From CAG-791 sp002449595 (lineage in GTDB: Bacteria; Bacillota; Clostridia; Lachnospirales; Lachnospiraceae), in NCBI GenBank assembly GCA_946539855.1, contig CAMNHV010000011.1, forward strand, positions 1-61,038: a stretch of DNA of 61,038 nt. Direction: 5' to 3'. Of the stretch, positions 1 to 8,429 are shown piece by piece. Below the pieces are notes generated by a model. It saw only the letters and a list, made by a program, of their open reading frames with translations. It did not search any database and had not been told where the DNA came from. The translations under genes were made by a program, and so were the position numbers. Every line of letters starts with the position of its first letter. Positions within the stretch are counted from its first letter, which is position 1.

Positions 1-75
1 TTGCTATCATGAAATCAGAAAGCATCTTAGCCTTTGCCGATGCAGTCAGGAACGGCACAGGAGGCCTGAGCGGAT

Positions 76-747
76 ATGATGGAGACATTAAAAAAAGAAG
101 GAAAGACGGCGACCCTGTATCGCGCCAAAGAGCCGGGGAAGCCGCTGATCATATTGAACAACTATGACGGCGACGGGAGTTCCGTACTGGAGGAGGCTGA
201 GAAACTGGGAGGACAGGATTTCAACCTCCTTTGCGTTGGCGATCTTGACTGGAATCACGATATGACGCCGTGGTACTGCCCGCCGCTGTCGCCAAGGGAT
301 ACGGCCTGCACGGGCGGCGCGGATGAATACCTGCAGCTTCTTCTTGAGGAGATCCTTCCGGAGTGCCTGAAAAGGGTGGACGGCGCGCCTCCTCACATCG
401 GCATCGCCGGGTATTCTCTCGCGGGGCTCTTCGCGCTGTATGCGCTGTACCGGACGGACGTCTTCGCGCGGGCGGCCAGCATGTCCGGCTCCCTGTGGTA
501 TCCGGATTTCAGGGAATATGCCTTTTCCCATGAGATGAAGAGAAAGCCGGACCGGCTCTACCTCTCGCTCGGAGACAAAGAGGCGAGGACGAGGAACCAG
601 TACCTGAAGACGGTGCAGGAGAACACGGAGCTGATTGCGGGGCATTACCGCGAAGCGGGGATCGACGTGACGTTTGAGATGAATCCGGGCAATCATTTCA
701 GGGATGCGGAGCTACGGAGCGCAAAAGGCATCCTGGCGATCGTATAA
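76..747 (+). CDS. putative esterase, alpha/beta hydrolase fold
   Basis: A 223-residue protein with the nucleophile elbow GYSLAG (Ser114), a plausible acid around the LGDKE segment (about residue 167) and a C-terminal GNHF histidine (about 208). This is the layout of the putative-esterase family that includes Fes/IroE-type siderophore esterases. No signal peptide is visible, so it probably acts in the cytoplasm; the substrate is unknown. AGGAGG lies at 59-64, upstream of two in-frame ATGs (76 and 79); the first is nearer to usual spacing. The next gene follows after about 85 bases. The alpha/beta hydrolase call is firm, the substrate class is not. Confidence 0.8.
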   Translation: MMETLKKEGKTATLYRAKEPGKPLIILNNYDGDGSSVLEEAEKLGGQDFNLLCVGDLDWNHDMTPWYCPPLSPRDTACTGGADEYLQLLLEEILPECLKRVDGAPPHIGIAGYSLAGLFALYALYRTDVFARAASMSGSLWYPDFREYAFSHEMKRKPDRLYLSLGDKEARTRNQYLKTVQENTELIAGHYREAGIDVTFEMNPGNHFRDAELRSAKGILAIV

Positions 748-832
748 CCGATTCCTTTTTTGCGGGCGACGCGATACACTGTATGAGGAGCGCGCAGGCG
801 TTCCAAAATATTTATCAGGAGAAGCAAGGAAT

Positions 833-2536
833 ATGAAATTCAAAGAGATGCAGTACACCAGGCCGGATCTCGCGGAAGTCATCGCGCGGATGCAGGAGAT
901 CACGAATCAGCTGAAGGAAGCAAAAAGCTTTGAGGAAGCGGACAAGGCTTTTCTCACGTTTGATAAAGAGACGCGCCACATTGAGACGATGGGGACGCTG
1001 TCCTCGATCCGCCACTCGATCGATACGAGGGACAAGTTCTACGACGCGGAAGATACATGGTGGAACAACACGATGCCGCAGCTGCAGGAGTACCAGCAGC
1101 AGTGGATCGAGGCGCTGCTCGTCAGCCCGTTCCGCAGCGCGTTTGAGGAGAAATACGGCAGCCTGATCTTCGTGAATGCGGAGATCGCGAAAAAGGCTTT
1201 TTCGCCGGAGATCATCCCGGAGATGCAGAAGGAGAACGAGCTCACGCAGAGCTACGACAAGCTGATCGCGAGCGCGCAGATCCCGTTCGAGGGCGGCGTG
1301 TACACGATCTCGCAGATGAGCCCGTTCAAGAATGACAGCGATGATGCGAGAAGGCTCGCGGCGTGGAAAGCGGAAGGACAGTGGTACAAGGACCACCAGG
1401 CGGAACTGGACCGGATCTATGACGAACTCGTGAAGCTCAGGGACGCGATGGGCAAAAAGCTCGGGTACGAGGGCTACACGACGCTCGGGTACTACCGGAT
1501 GAGCCGCAACTGCTACACGAAGGAAGACGTCGCGGCGTTCCGCAAGGCGGTCGTGAAGTATGTGGTTCCCGTCGCGGACGAGATCTACCGCAGACAGGCA
1601 GAGCGGATCGGGAAGACGTATCCGATGAGCTTTGCAGACAACATCCTGGAGTTCCGGAGCGGCAACCCGAAGCCGCAGGGTACGCCGGACGATATCGTGA
1701 AGGCGGGGACGAAGTTCTACGACGAGCTTTCGCCGGAGACGAGCAGGTTCTTCCACACGATGCTGGATGGAGAACTGATGGACCTCCTCTCCACCGAGGG
1801 GAAGCAGGCCGGCGGATACTGCACGAGCATTCCGGATCACGAGGTGCCGTTCATCTTCGCGAACTTTAACGGGACGCAGGGCGACGTCGAGGTCATCACG
1901 CATGAGGCGGGCCACGCGTTCGCCGCGTGGTACAACAGGGACCGCGTGCCGATGGAGACGGTCTGGCCGAGCATGGAGGGCTGCGAAGTCCACTCGATGT
2001 CGATGGAGTTCTTCGGCGAAGGCTGGGCGGATGACTTCTTCGGCAAGGACGCGCGGAAATTCCTCTACAGCCATCTGGCAGGCGCGCTGACGTTCATCCC
2101 TTACGGGACGATGGTGGACCACTTCCAGCACATCGTGTACGAGAAGCCGGAGATGACGCCCGCACAGCGGCACGCCGCATGGAAAGAGCTGCTCGGCATC
2201 TACATGCCGTGGGTGAAGCTGGACGGGGAGATCCCGTTCTACAGCGACGGAGAAGGGTGGCAGCGCCAGATCCACATCTACGACAGCCCGTTCTATTACA
2301 TCGATTACTGCCTCGCGCAGACGGTGAGCCTGCAGTTCTGGGCCCTTCTGCAGGAGGACCGGAAGACCGCGTGGGAGCGGTACATGGCATACACGAAGCA
2401 GGGCGGCAGCAGGACCTTCACGGAGCTCCTCGCGCACGCGGGACTGGAGAGCCCGTTCGACGACGCGTGCCTGCGCGGCGTCTGTGAGAAGGCGGAGAAG
2501 TACCTCGCGTCCTATGACCTGACAGGGATCGAATGA
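833..2536 (+). CDS. M3 family oligoendopeptidase (PepF-like)
   Basis: A 567-residue zinc metallopeptidase with HEAGH at about residues 357-361, whose two histidines bind zinc and whose glutamate is the catalytic base; a downstream EVHSMSMEFF segment should supply the third ligand. Length and motifs fit the oligoendopeptidase F group, cytosolic enzymes that trim short peptides. The frame is open from 704, but AAGGA just before ATG 833 and the start of family similarity at MKFKEMQYTRPDL favour 833. It overlaps the next gene by ATGA. Its closeness to a peptide-type ABC transporter suggests processing of imported peptides, which is inference. Confidence 0.9.
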   Translation: MKFKEMQYTRPDLAEVIARMQEITNQLKEAKSFEEADKAFLTFDKETRHIETMGTLSSIRHSIDTRDKFYDAEDTWWNNTMPQLQEYQQQWIEALLVSPFRSAFEEKYGSLIFVNAEIAKKAFSPEIIPEMQKENELTQSYDKLIASAQIPFEGGVYTISQMSPFKNDSDDARRLAAWKAEGQWYKDHQAELDRIYDELVKLRDAMGKKLGYEGYTTLGYYRMSRNCYTKEDVAAFRKAVVKYVVPVADEIYRRQAERIGKTYPMSFADNILEFRSGNPKPQGTPDDIVKAGTKFYDELSPETSRFFHTMLDGELMDLLSTEGKQAGGYCTSIPDHEVPFIFANFNGTQGDVEVITHEAGHAFAAWYNRDRVPMETVWPSMEGCEVHSMSMEFFGEGWADDFFGKDARKFLYSHLAGALTFIPYGTMVDHFQHIVYEKPEMTPAQRHAAWKELLGIYMPWVKLDGEIPFYSDGEGWQRQIHIYDSPFYYIDYCLAQTVSLQFWALLQEDRKTAWERYMAYTKQGGSRTFTELLAHAGLESPFDDACLRGVCEKAEKYLASYDLTGIE

Positions 2537-3078
2537 AAAAGAAAGACTATCTGGGGCTGTTTAAGCGAAAAAATGACGGCTCCTATGCCTACGAAGGAAG
2601 ATTTGCGGAGACCTCGCTGGAAGAAGCGGACTACCGCCGCGTACGGCGGCGCTTCTTCCTGTGGGGCGTCCTGCCGGTCGCCGCGGGGATCGCGGCCGGG
2701 TGTTTCCCGCCCGCCGTCATGCCGGCGCACATCCTGGTTATGGCTCCGTTCGCGGTCGCGCTCATCTTCTCGTTCCGCATGCTTCTGTGCGGGATCCGGC
2801 TCTTCGAGTACGGGAACACGGGGAGGCTGCGGGAGTATATTTACCGGAGGACGCTGCTGACCCTCCCGAAGGAGGCAGCGGTGATCACGGCTTCGACCGC
2901 GATTCTTGCCGTAGTATGCCAGGTCCTGAAGGCTGTGAGAGGGGGCGATGATCCCTTTTCTATGCGGGGGATCCTGTGGCTCGTATGCGTGCTGGTGATG
3001 ACGCTGTCCTCGCTGATGATCAGAAAAGAGGCGGCGATCATGAATTTTCGCATTAAAGAGGAAGAGATATCACAATAA
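2533..3078 (+). CDS. hypothetical membrane protein
   Basis: A 181-residue protein starting inside the stop of the peptidase gene (ATGA overlap), so the two are probably translationally coupled. After a charged N-terminus of about 45 residues come four likely membrane segments (roughly 45-62, 68-88, 115-133 and 147-163). The tail is charged. I do not recognise the family. Coupling to a cytosolic peptidase is the only functional hint. Confidence 0.65.
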   Translation: MKKKDYLGLFKRKNDGSYAYEGRFAETSLEEADYRRVRRRFFLWGVLPVAAGIAAGCFPPAVMPAHILVMAPFAVALIFSFRMLLCGIRLFEYGNTGRLREYIYRRTLLTLPKEAAVITASTAILAVVCQVLKAVRGGDDPFSMRGILWLVCVLVMTLSSLMIRKEAAIMNFRIKEEEISQ

Positions 3079-3101
3079 ATCACCAGATTCCGTTACAAGT
3101 A

Positions 3102-3110
3102 TGATACAAT
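3102..3110 (+). promoter_or_regulatory. candidate extended -10 promoter for the ABC transporter operon
   Basis: TGATACAAT is an extended -10 element (TGn plus TACAAT at 3105-3110). No good -35 is visible, which is tolerated for extended -10 promoters. A transcript would start near 3117 and run straight into the leader hairpin at 3125-3163. Predicted by eye only. Confidence 0.4.
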
Positions 3111-3124
3111 ATTGTGGAAATCAG

Positions 3125-3170
3125 ATAAGGACAGGTGCCGGAGGGAAAAGGCTGTGTCCTTATTTGTTTT
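3125..3170 (+). terminator. leader terminator/attenuator upstream of the substrate-binding protein
   Basis: ATAAGGACA (3125-3133) pairs perfectly with TGTCCTTAT (3155-3163), and a T-rich tract (TTGTTTT) follows. It could end the upstream operon, or attenuate the promoter just before it. It sits about 55 bases upstream of the binding-protein start. Confidence 0.6.
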
Positions 3171-3175
3171 CGGTT

Positions 3176-3193
3176 TTTCTGCATATGCAGAAA
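3176..3193. promoter_or_regulatory. 18-bp perfect palindrome upstream of the transporter operon
   Basis: TTTCTGCAT followed directly by ATGCAGAAA is a gapless perfect palindrome between the leader terminator and the ribosome binding site (AGGAGG, about 3210-3216). It has the symmetry of a dimeric regulator operator, but no regulator gene lies nearby. Confidence 0.4.
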
Positions 3194-3222
3194 GAAAGCT
3201 ATCTTAAAAGAGGAGGAACAAA

Positions 3223-5586
3223 ATGATCAAGAGAAGAAACCTGCTCGCACTGCTCCTCGCAGCAGTGATGGGCGCATCCCTTCTCACGGGCTGTTCCGGC
3301 AAACCGGCGGAGCCGGCTGCGCAGCCCGCGCAGGAGGAGGCTGAGGAAGCCGCTCCGGAGGAGACGGCGGAGGCAGCCGAAGAGGCAGCTCCGGAAGAAG
3401 CTGCAGCTGAGAAAAAGGCATCCGCGGACACGCCGCTCGTCGTCGGTTACGCACCTTTCTCCAGCAAATTCTCTCCGTTCTTCGCGGAGACCGCTTATGA
3501 CCAGGACGCACAGTCTCTGACCCAGATCTCCCTGCTGTCCATGGACCGCATGGGCGCGGTCATCTACAAGGGCATCGAGGGCGAGACGATCGAGTATAAC
3601 GGCACGGACTATACTTACTATGGCCCGGCGGACCTCGAAGTCACCGAGAATGAAGACGGAACGGTCTACTATGACTTCACCCTCAGGGACGACCTCACGT
3701 TCTCTGACGGCGAGCCTGTCACGATCGACGACGTCATCTTCTCCATGTACGTCATCAGCGACCCTACTTATGATGGTTCCGCAACGCTTTTCTCCCAGCC
3801 GATCGAGGGCATGGAAGAGTACAGAAGCGGCATGGACACCCTGTTCAACCTGATCTCTGCGGCCGGCCCGGACAACACGGACTTCACGTTCTGGACCGAA
3901 GAGCAGCAGACCGCCTTCTGGGCTGACCTGAACCAGGCGGGCGAAGCGTTCGCGCAGGAGATCGTTGACTACTGCAAGGAAGCCGGCTACAACGAGGCTG
4001 AGGATTCCGTTGCGGCATGCGCGGCAAACTGGGGCTATGAACTCGCGGAAGACGCGACAGCGGCTGATTTCTTCAATGCGATGGCAGAGGCGTACGAAGG
4101 CGATTACGCTTCCCTCTCCAGCACGGAGACCGCAGGCTCTTCCCTGTTCGACCTGATGCAGGATTACGATGCGTACACCATCGGTGTCGAGACCGGCGAA
4201 TCCGCTCCGAGCATCACCGGCATCCAGAAGACCGGCGACAACACCCTCCGCGTCGTCGCGACCCAGGTCGATGCGACTCTCATCTACCAGCTCACGCTGC
4301 CCATCGCTCCGATGCACTACTATGGCGATGCCGCGCAGTATGACTATGATAACAACCAGTTCGGCTTCCCGAAGGGCGACCTTTCCCTGATCCGTTCGAA
4401 GACCACCCAGCCCATGGGTGCCGGCCCGTACAAGTTCGTGAAGTTCGAGAACGGCGTCATCAACTATGAGGCGAATGAGGCTTATTACCAGGGCGCGCCG
4501 AAGACGAAGTACCTGCAGCTCAGAGAGACCCAGGAAGCGGATAAGCTGAACGGCGTCATCACCGGCACGATCGACGTGACGGATCCTTCCTTCACGACAG
4601 ACGCAGTCGCAGCGATCGAGCAGGCGAATGGCGGCGAGCTGAGCGGCGACGTCATCACGACGGATACCGTTGACAACCTCGGCTACGGCTACATCGGCCT
4701 CAACTCCCACAACATGAGCGTCGCCGGCGATCCTTCTTCCGACGCTTCGAAGAACCTGCGCCGCGCATTCGCGACCATCTTCTCCGTTTACCGTGACGTC
4801 GCGATCGACACCTACTACGGCGAGCGCGCGAGCGTCATCAACTACCCGATCTCCAACACGTCCTGGGCGGCTCCGCAGCCGACCGACGACGGCTACCAGC
4901 TGGCGTTCTCCACGGACGTCGAGGGCAACCCGATCTACACTTCCGATATGTCCGCGGAAGACAAGTACGCTGCAGCGAAGGAGGCGGCACTCGGATTCTT
5001 CGAGGCGGCAGGCTACACTGTTGAGAACGGCAAGGTCACCGCAGCTCCCGAAGGCGCGAAGCTCGAGTACGAAGTCAAGATCCCTGGCGACGGCGCCGGC
5101 GATCACCCGTCCTTCATGATCCTTACGCTGGCGCATGACGCGCTCGCGGAACTCGGCATCAACCTGGTCGTCAACGACCTGACCAACAGCTCCGACCTGT
5201 GGACGGCGCTGGAAGCGGGCCAGGGCGAGATCTGGTGCGCGGCGTGGGGCGCGACGGTCGATCCTGATATGTATCAGATCTACTACAGCGACATCGCGAA
5301 CGGCCAGCAGAACCCCGGCGGTTCCAACTACATGTACCAGATCGAAGATCCTGATCTCGATCAGATGATCCTCGACGCGAGAGCTTCAACGGACCAGACG
5401 TACCGCAAGGCGATGTACAAGGCCTGCCTTGACACGATCATCGACTGGGCGTGCGAGATCCCTGTTTATCAGAGACAGAACGCGATCACCTTCAGCACGG
5501 AGCGTGTGAATATCGACACGGTCACACCCGACATCACGACTTTCTACCCGTGGCTGAGCGAGATCCAGAATGTTGAATTAAACTGA
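3223..5586 (+). CDS. ABC transporter substrate-binding lipoprotein, family 5 (peptide type)
   Basis: A 787-residue lipoprotein with a short signal peptide and lipobox LLTGC (Cys24), then an Ala/Glu/Pro-rich linker to about residue 66. The rest has the family 5 solute-binding fold used for di- and oligopeptides and nickel chelates: an N-terminal part with FSDGEPVTIDDV and a C-terminal part with DPDMYQIYYSD. It is far longer than the usual 500-600 residues, with an extra stretch at roughly 190-320. A clear AGGAGG precedes the start. First gene of a complete transporter. Codon choice looks like that of a highly expressed gene. The ligand is not predictable from sequence alone. Confidence 0.92.
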   Translation: MIKRRNLLALLLAAVMGASLLTGCSGKPAEPAAQPAQEEAEEAAPEETAEAAEEAAPEEAAAEKKASADTPLVVGYAPFSSKFSPFFAETAYDQDAQSLTQISLLSMDRMGAVIYKGIEGETIEYNGTDYTYYGPADLEVTENEDGTVYYDFTLRDDLTFSDGEPVTIDDVIFSMYVISDPTYDGSATLFSQPIEGMEEYRSGMDTLFNLISAAGPDNTDFTFWTEEQQTAFWADLNQAGEAFAQEIVDYCKEAGYNEAEDSVAACAANWGYELAEDATAADFFNAMAEAYEGDYASLSSTETAGSSLFDLMQDYDAYTIGVETGESAPSITGIQKTGDNTLRVVATQVDATLIYQLTLPIAPMHYYGDAAQYDYDNNQFGFPKGDLSLIRSKTTQPMGAGPYKFVKFENGVINYEANEAYYQGAPKTKYLQLRETQEADKLNGVITGTIDVTDPSFTTDAVAAIEQANGGELSGDVITTDTVDNLGYGYIGLNSHNMSVAGDPSSDASKNLRRAFATIFSVYRDVAIDTYYGERASVINYPISNTSWAAPQPTDDGYQLAFSTDVEGNPIYTSDMSAEDKYAAAKEAALGFFEAAGYTVENGKVTAAPEGAKLEYEVKIPGDGAGDHPSFMILTLAHDALAELGINLVVNDLTNSSDLWTALEAGQGEIWCAAWGATVDPDMYQIYYSDIANGQQNPGGSNYMYQIEDPDLDQMILDARASTDQTYRKAMYKACLDTIIDWACEIPVYQRQNAITFSTERVNIDTVTPDITTFYPWLSEIQNVELN

Positions 5587-5640
5587 TGGTCCCGGCGTCA
5601 CGCAGCATAAACTGAGCCGGATCTGTCACCTGTGACAGCA

Positions 5641-5673
5641 GCACCCCGGACCTTTTTCTCAGGTCCGGGGTGC
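5641..5673 (+). other. intercistronic stem-loop between binding protein and first permease
   Basis: GCACCCCGGACC (5641-5652) and GGTCCGGGGTGC (5662-5673) form a perfect 12-bp GC-rich stem with a 9-base loop. No T-tract follows, so it is more like a 3' stabiliser or partial terminator, which would keep the binding protein more abundant than the permeases. The role is inference. Confidence 0.75.
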
Positions 5674-5701
5674 GTTCCATCACTCTGATCGAGGGGAAAT
5701 C

Positions 5702-6688
5702 GTGAGAAAATTTATAATCAAGAGACTGCTGATCTCAGTGGTCATCCTTTTCTTCGTTGCATTCATCATCTATGTGCTGATGCGCTGCCTTCCGACCTCC
5801 TACCTGGAGACCGTCGCGCGGGCGAAGTCGCAGCAGCCCGGCTCCAAGAGCTTTGAAGAGTGGATGCAGCAGCTGAGCGCGACATACGGAATGGATAAGG
5901 GGATCATCCCCGGATTTTTCGCCTGGTGCGGCAGAGCGCTGCGCGGCGACTTCGGCGACAGCTGGAAATGGACCGTTCCGGTCATCGATAAATTCAAGGA
6001 GTCCGTCTGGATCTCCTTCATCATGGGCGGCATCGCCTTTATTCTCGAGCTTCTCATCGCCATTCCGCTCGGCGTTGTGGCAGCGACGAAGCAGTACAGC
6101 AAGACCGACTATCTTGTCACGGTCTTCGCGCTGGCCGGCATCTCCCTGCCGACTTTCTTCTTCGCATCCCTGTTGAAACTCGTCTTTGCCGTGAAGCTCC
6201 GCTGGTTTGACCTCGGCGGCCTGATCGGAAGGCATTACGAGTATCTCGACGCGACAGGCAAGCTCCTCGATAGGGCGAATCACCTCGTTCTGCCGATCGT
6301 CACGCTTGTCGTCATCAGCGTCGGTTCACTGATGCGCTATACAAGGACAAATATGCTCGAGGTCCTGAATGCGGACTACATCCGCACGGCGCGGGCCAAA
6401 GGCTTATCGGAGCGGCGCGTCATCTATCATCACGCGTTCCGCAATACACTGATCCCGCTGGTCACGATCATCGGCGGATCCCTGCCGGGACTGTTCTCCG
6501 GCGCCCTGATCACGGAGACGCTGTTCTCCATTCCGGGCATCGGCTACACGTCGTACCAGTCGATGGTCTCCGGCGACATACCCTTTTCCATGTTCTACAT
6601 GGTGTTTCTCGCAGTACTGACACTGCTGGGCAACCTGATCAGCGACATCCTATACGCTGTGGTCGATCCCAGAGTGCGCATCTCTTAA
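5702..6688 (+). CDS. ABC transporter permease (OppB/DppB type)
   Basis: A 328-residue inner-membrane permease with about six membrane segments and the conserved cytoplasmic loop near ADYIRTARAKGLSE (about residues 222-236), which docks the ATPase. Start is GTG at 5702 after GAGGGGAAAT. It is of the first-permease type, with a long first periplasmic loop. It pairs with the next permease to form the membrane channel of the transporter. Confidence 0.92.
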   Translation: MRKFIIKRLLISVVILFFVAFIIYVLMRCLPTSYLETVARAKSQQPGSKSFEEWMQQLSATYGMDKGIIPGFFAWCGRALRGDFGDSWKWTVPVIDKFKESVWISFIMGGIAFILELLIAIPLGVVAATKQYSKTDYLVTVFALAGISLPTFFFASLLKLVFAVKLRWFDLGGLIGRHYEYLDATGKLLDRANHLVLPIVTLVVISVGSLMRYTRTNMLEVLNADYIRTARAKGLSERRVIYHHAFRNTLIPLVTIIGGSLPGLFSGALITETLFSIPGIGYTSYQSMVSGDIPFSMFYMVFLAVLTLLGNLISDILYAVVDPRVRIS

Positions 6689-6706
6689 GGAAAGGAGGTT
6701 CGATCC

Positions 6707-8251
6707 ATGGGCGCAGATAACGCAATGAAAAATACGGATACCAAGGCGCGGGAAGAATTCTCCTTGAACGACGACAGGAGAGTCAAGACCCTCTCGCCCG
6801 GCGCGCTGGTCACAAAGCGGTTTCTCCGCAACCGCGTCGCCGTGACGGGTCTGATCATTCTCGCATTTATGTTTATCTTCTCCTTCATCGGCGGCATGGT
6901 GACGCCGTACCGCGAGGACCAGCTGTTCTACCGCACGGAGTACCAGAACAAGCAGTACGCCGGCGTCACGGAGAACACGGAGCTGCGGTACAGCTCGGAG
7001 GGAAAATTCCCGTCCCTCGCGCAGGCGCAGTTCGTCCTCGCGCAGATCAAGCACCAGGACACCTTCACGGTCAAGGACGTCGAGTACCGCATCGAGCAGG
7101 AGGGCGAAGAGCTCTACGCGATCTATGAGGGCGATGAGCTCGTCGCGATCGCGACTTACAGCATCGTCTCGAGTTCCACTGGCACGGACAAAGTCCCGTT
7201 CCACCTGCAGCACGAGATCCTGAAGGCGATCTCCGAGGGCAAGGACGGCTTCACTTACGAGGACGACAATTACGAGCTGGACGAGGACGGCACGGTCTTC
7301 AAGGACGGCGAAGAGATCGCCTACGCGAGCCGCTACATCGTGCAGCCGATCATGGGCGACGTCTTCCTGACAAGGTCCTTCAAAGATGAGCTCGTCACGG
7401 CGATCGAGGCCGGAGAGAAGAGCTTCCATTTCACGGACGAAGACGGCACGGAAGCGGACTACACGATCAGCTACGACGCGGCGACAAAGAGCTGGTCCGT
7501 CCTGCAGAGCGTCGAGACGAGGATCTTTGACAAATACAGCGCGCCGAGCAAGGAGCACCTGCTCGGAACGGACCGCAACGGCATGGATATGCTGACGAGG
7601 CTCATGTACGGCGGCCGCGTCTCCCTGTACATCGGATTCATCGTCGTCATCATCGAGACTGGCCTGGGCGTCCTGCTCGGCGGCGTCTCCGGTTACTTCG
7701 GCGGCTGGATCGACAACCTGATCATGCGTATCGTCGATATCTTCTACTGCATCCCTTCGATGCCGATCATCATCATCCTCGGCGCGGCGATGGATGCGCT
7801 CCACGTCGACCCGCAGATCCGTATGATCTACCTGATGCTGATCCTGGGGTTCCTCGGCTGGCCGGGCATCGCCCGCATGGTGAGAGGCCAGATCCTCTCG
7901 CTCCGCGAGCAGGAGTTCATGACCGCGGCGGAGGCGACCGGCATCCGGGCTTCGCGCCGGATCTTCCGGCACCTGATCCCGAACGTCATCCCGCAGCTCA
8001 TCGTCATCAGCACCATGAGCCTGGGCTCCACGATCCTGACGGAGGCGACGCTGTCCTTCCTCGGACTCGGCGTCAAATTCCCGTTCGCGTCCTGGGGCAA
8101 CATCATCAACGACGTCAACGACACCTACGTCCTGACGAATTACTGGTTCATCTGGATCCCGGCCGGCGTGTGCCTGCTGCTCACGGTCCTCGCCTTTAAC
8201 CTGGTAGGTGACGGACTCAGAGACGCGTTTGACCCGAAGATGAAACGTTAG
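6707..8251 (+). CDS. ABC transporter permease (OppC/DppC type) with a large insertion
   Basis: A 514-residue permease, far longer than the usual ~300. The first membrane segment is at about 40-62. About 210 acidic, Tyr- and Glu-rich residues (roughly 70-280) follow before the normal core begins at GTDRNGMD (about 285). The docking loop is near AAEATGIRASRR (about 405-416). By topology the insertion should face outside, next to the binding protein. AAAGGAGG precedes ATG 6707, 18 bases after the previous gene. Function as second permease is clear; the role of the insertion is unknown. Confidence 0.9.
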   Translation: MGADNAMKNTDTKAREEFSLNDDRRVKTLSPGALVTKRFLRNRVAVTGLIILAFMFIFSFIGGMVTPYREDQLFYRTEYQNKQYAGVTENTELRYSSEGKFPSLAQAQFVLAQIKHQDTFTVKDVEYRIEQEGEELYAIYEGDELVAIATYSIVSSSTGTDKVPFHLQHEILKAISEGKDGFTYEDDNYELDEDGTVFKDGEEIAYASRYIVQPIMGDVFLTRSFKDELVTAIEAGEKSFHFTDEDGTEADYTISYDAATKSWSVLQSVETRIFDKYSAPSKEHLLGTDRNGMDMLTRLMYGGRVSLYIGFIVVIIETGLGVLLGGVSGYFGGWIDNLIMRIVDIFYCIPSMPIIIILGAAMDALHVDPQIRMIYLMLILGFLGWPGIARMVRGQILSLREQEFMTAAEATGIRASRRIFRHLIPNVIPQLIVISTMSLGSTILTEATLSFLGLGVKFPFASWGNIINDVNDTYVLTNYWFIWIPAGVCLLLTVLAFNLVGDGLRDAFDPKMKR

Positions 8252-8267
8252 TGGAGCAGTGCGCAGA

Positions 8268-8397
8268 CTCATTCATGCTGGCTGCGGGATGCTCGCATCC
8301 CGAAGACTGGATGAATGAGGATGCATAGGGCTGCTAAGCCCTCATGAATCATCGCCGTCTCGAAGAGACGGTCATTCCGCGAAGCGGAATCGATGAT
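8268..8397 (+). other. multi-hairpin, cloverleaf-like intercistronic element
   Basis: This spacer between second permease and first ATPase is built almost wholly of inverted repeats. CTCATTCAT (8268-8276) pairs with ATGAATGAG (8311-8319) around CGGGATG/CATCCCG (8285-8291/8296-8302). AGGGCT/AGCCCT (8327-8332/8337-8342) follows. Then ATCATCG (8348-8354) pairs with CGATGAT (8391-8397), enclosing two GAA-looped arms, CCGTCTC/GAGACGG (8355-8371) and ATTCCGC/GCGGAAT (8374-8390), a three-way junction. There is no T-tract. It may be an mRNA processing or stability element or a dispersed repeat; the role is unknown. Confidence 0.75.
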
Positions 8398-8429
8398 GAA
8401 TGGCGCTGCGTAACAAAAAGGAAATAGAT

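Noticed and set aside
1..75. Possible 3' end of an upstream gene
   Set aside because: One frame has plausible codons (KSESILAFADAVRNG) but it runs on past the esterase start and no family can be named from so few residues.
704..832. N-terminal extension of the peptidase
   Set aside because: Overlaps the esterase end, lacks a ribosome binding site and family similarity; ATG 833 is better. The same reasoning removed extensions of pyrB, pyrI, aspS, secDF, the VWA gene, nhaC-like, DUF2974 and the AAA ATPase.
815..2437. 540-residue minus-strand frame opposite the M3 peptidase, and similar long frames at 3199-5136 and 6650-8272
   Set aside because: Arg/Val/Asp-rich composition without family features, each exactly opposite a well-supported gene; typical antisense frames in GC-rich DNA.
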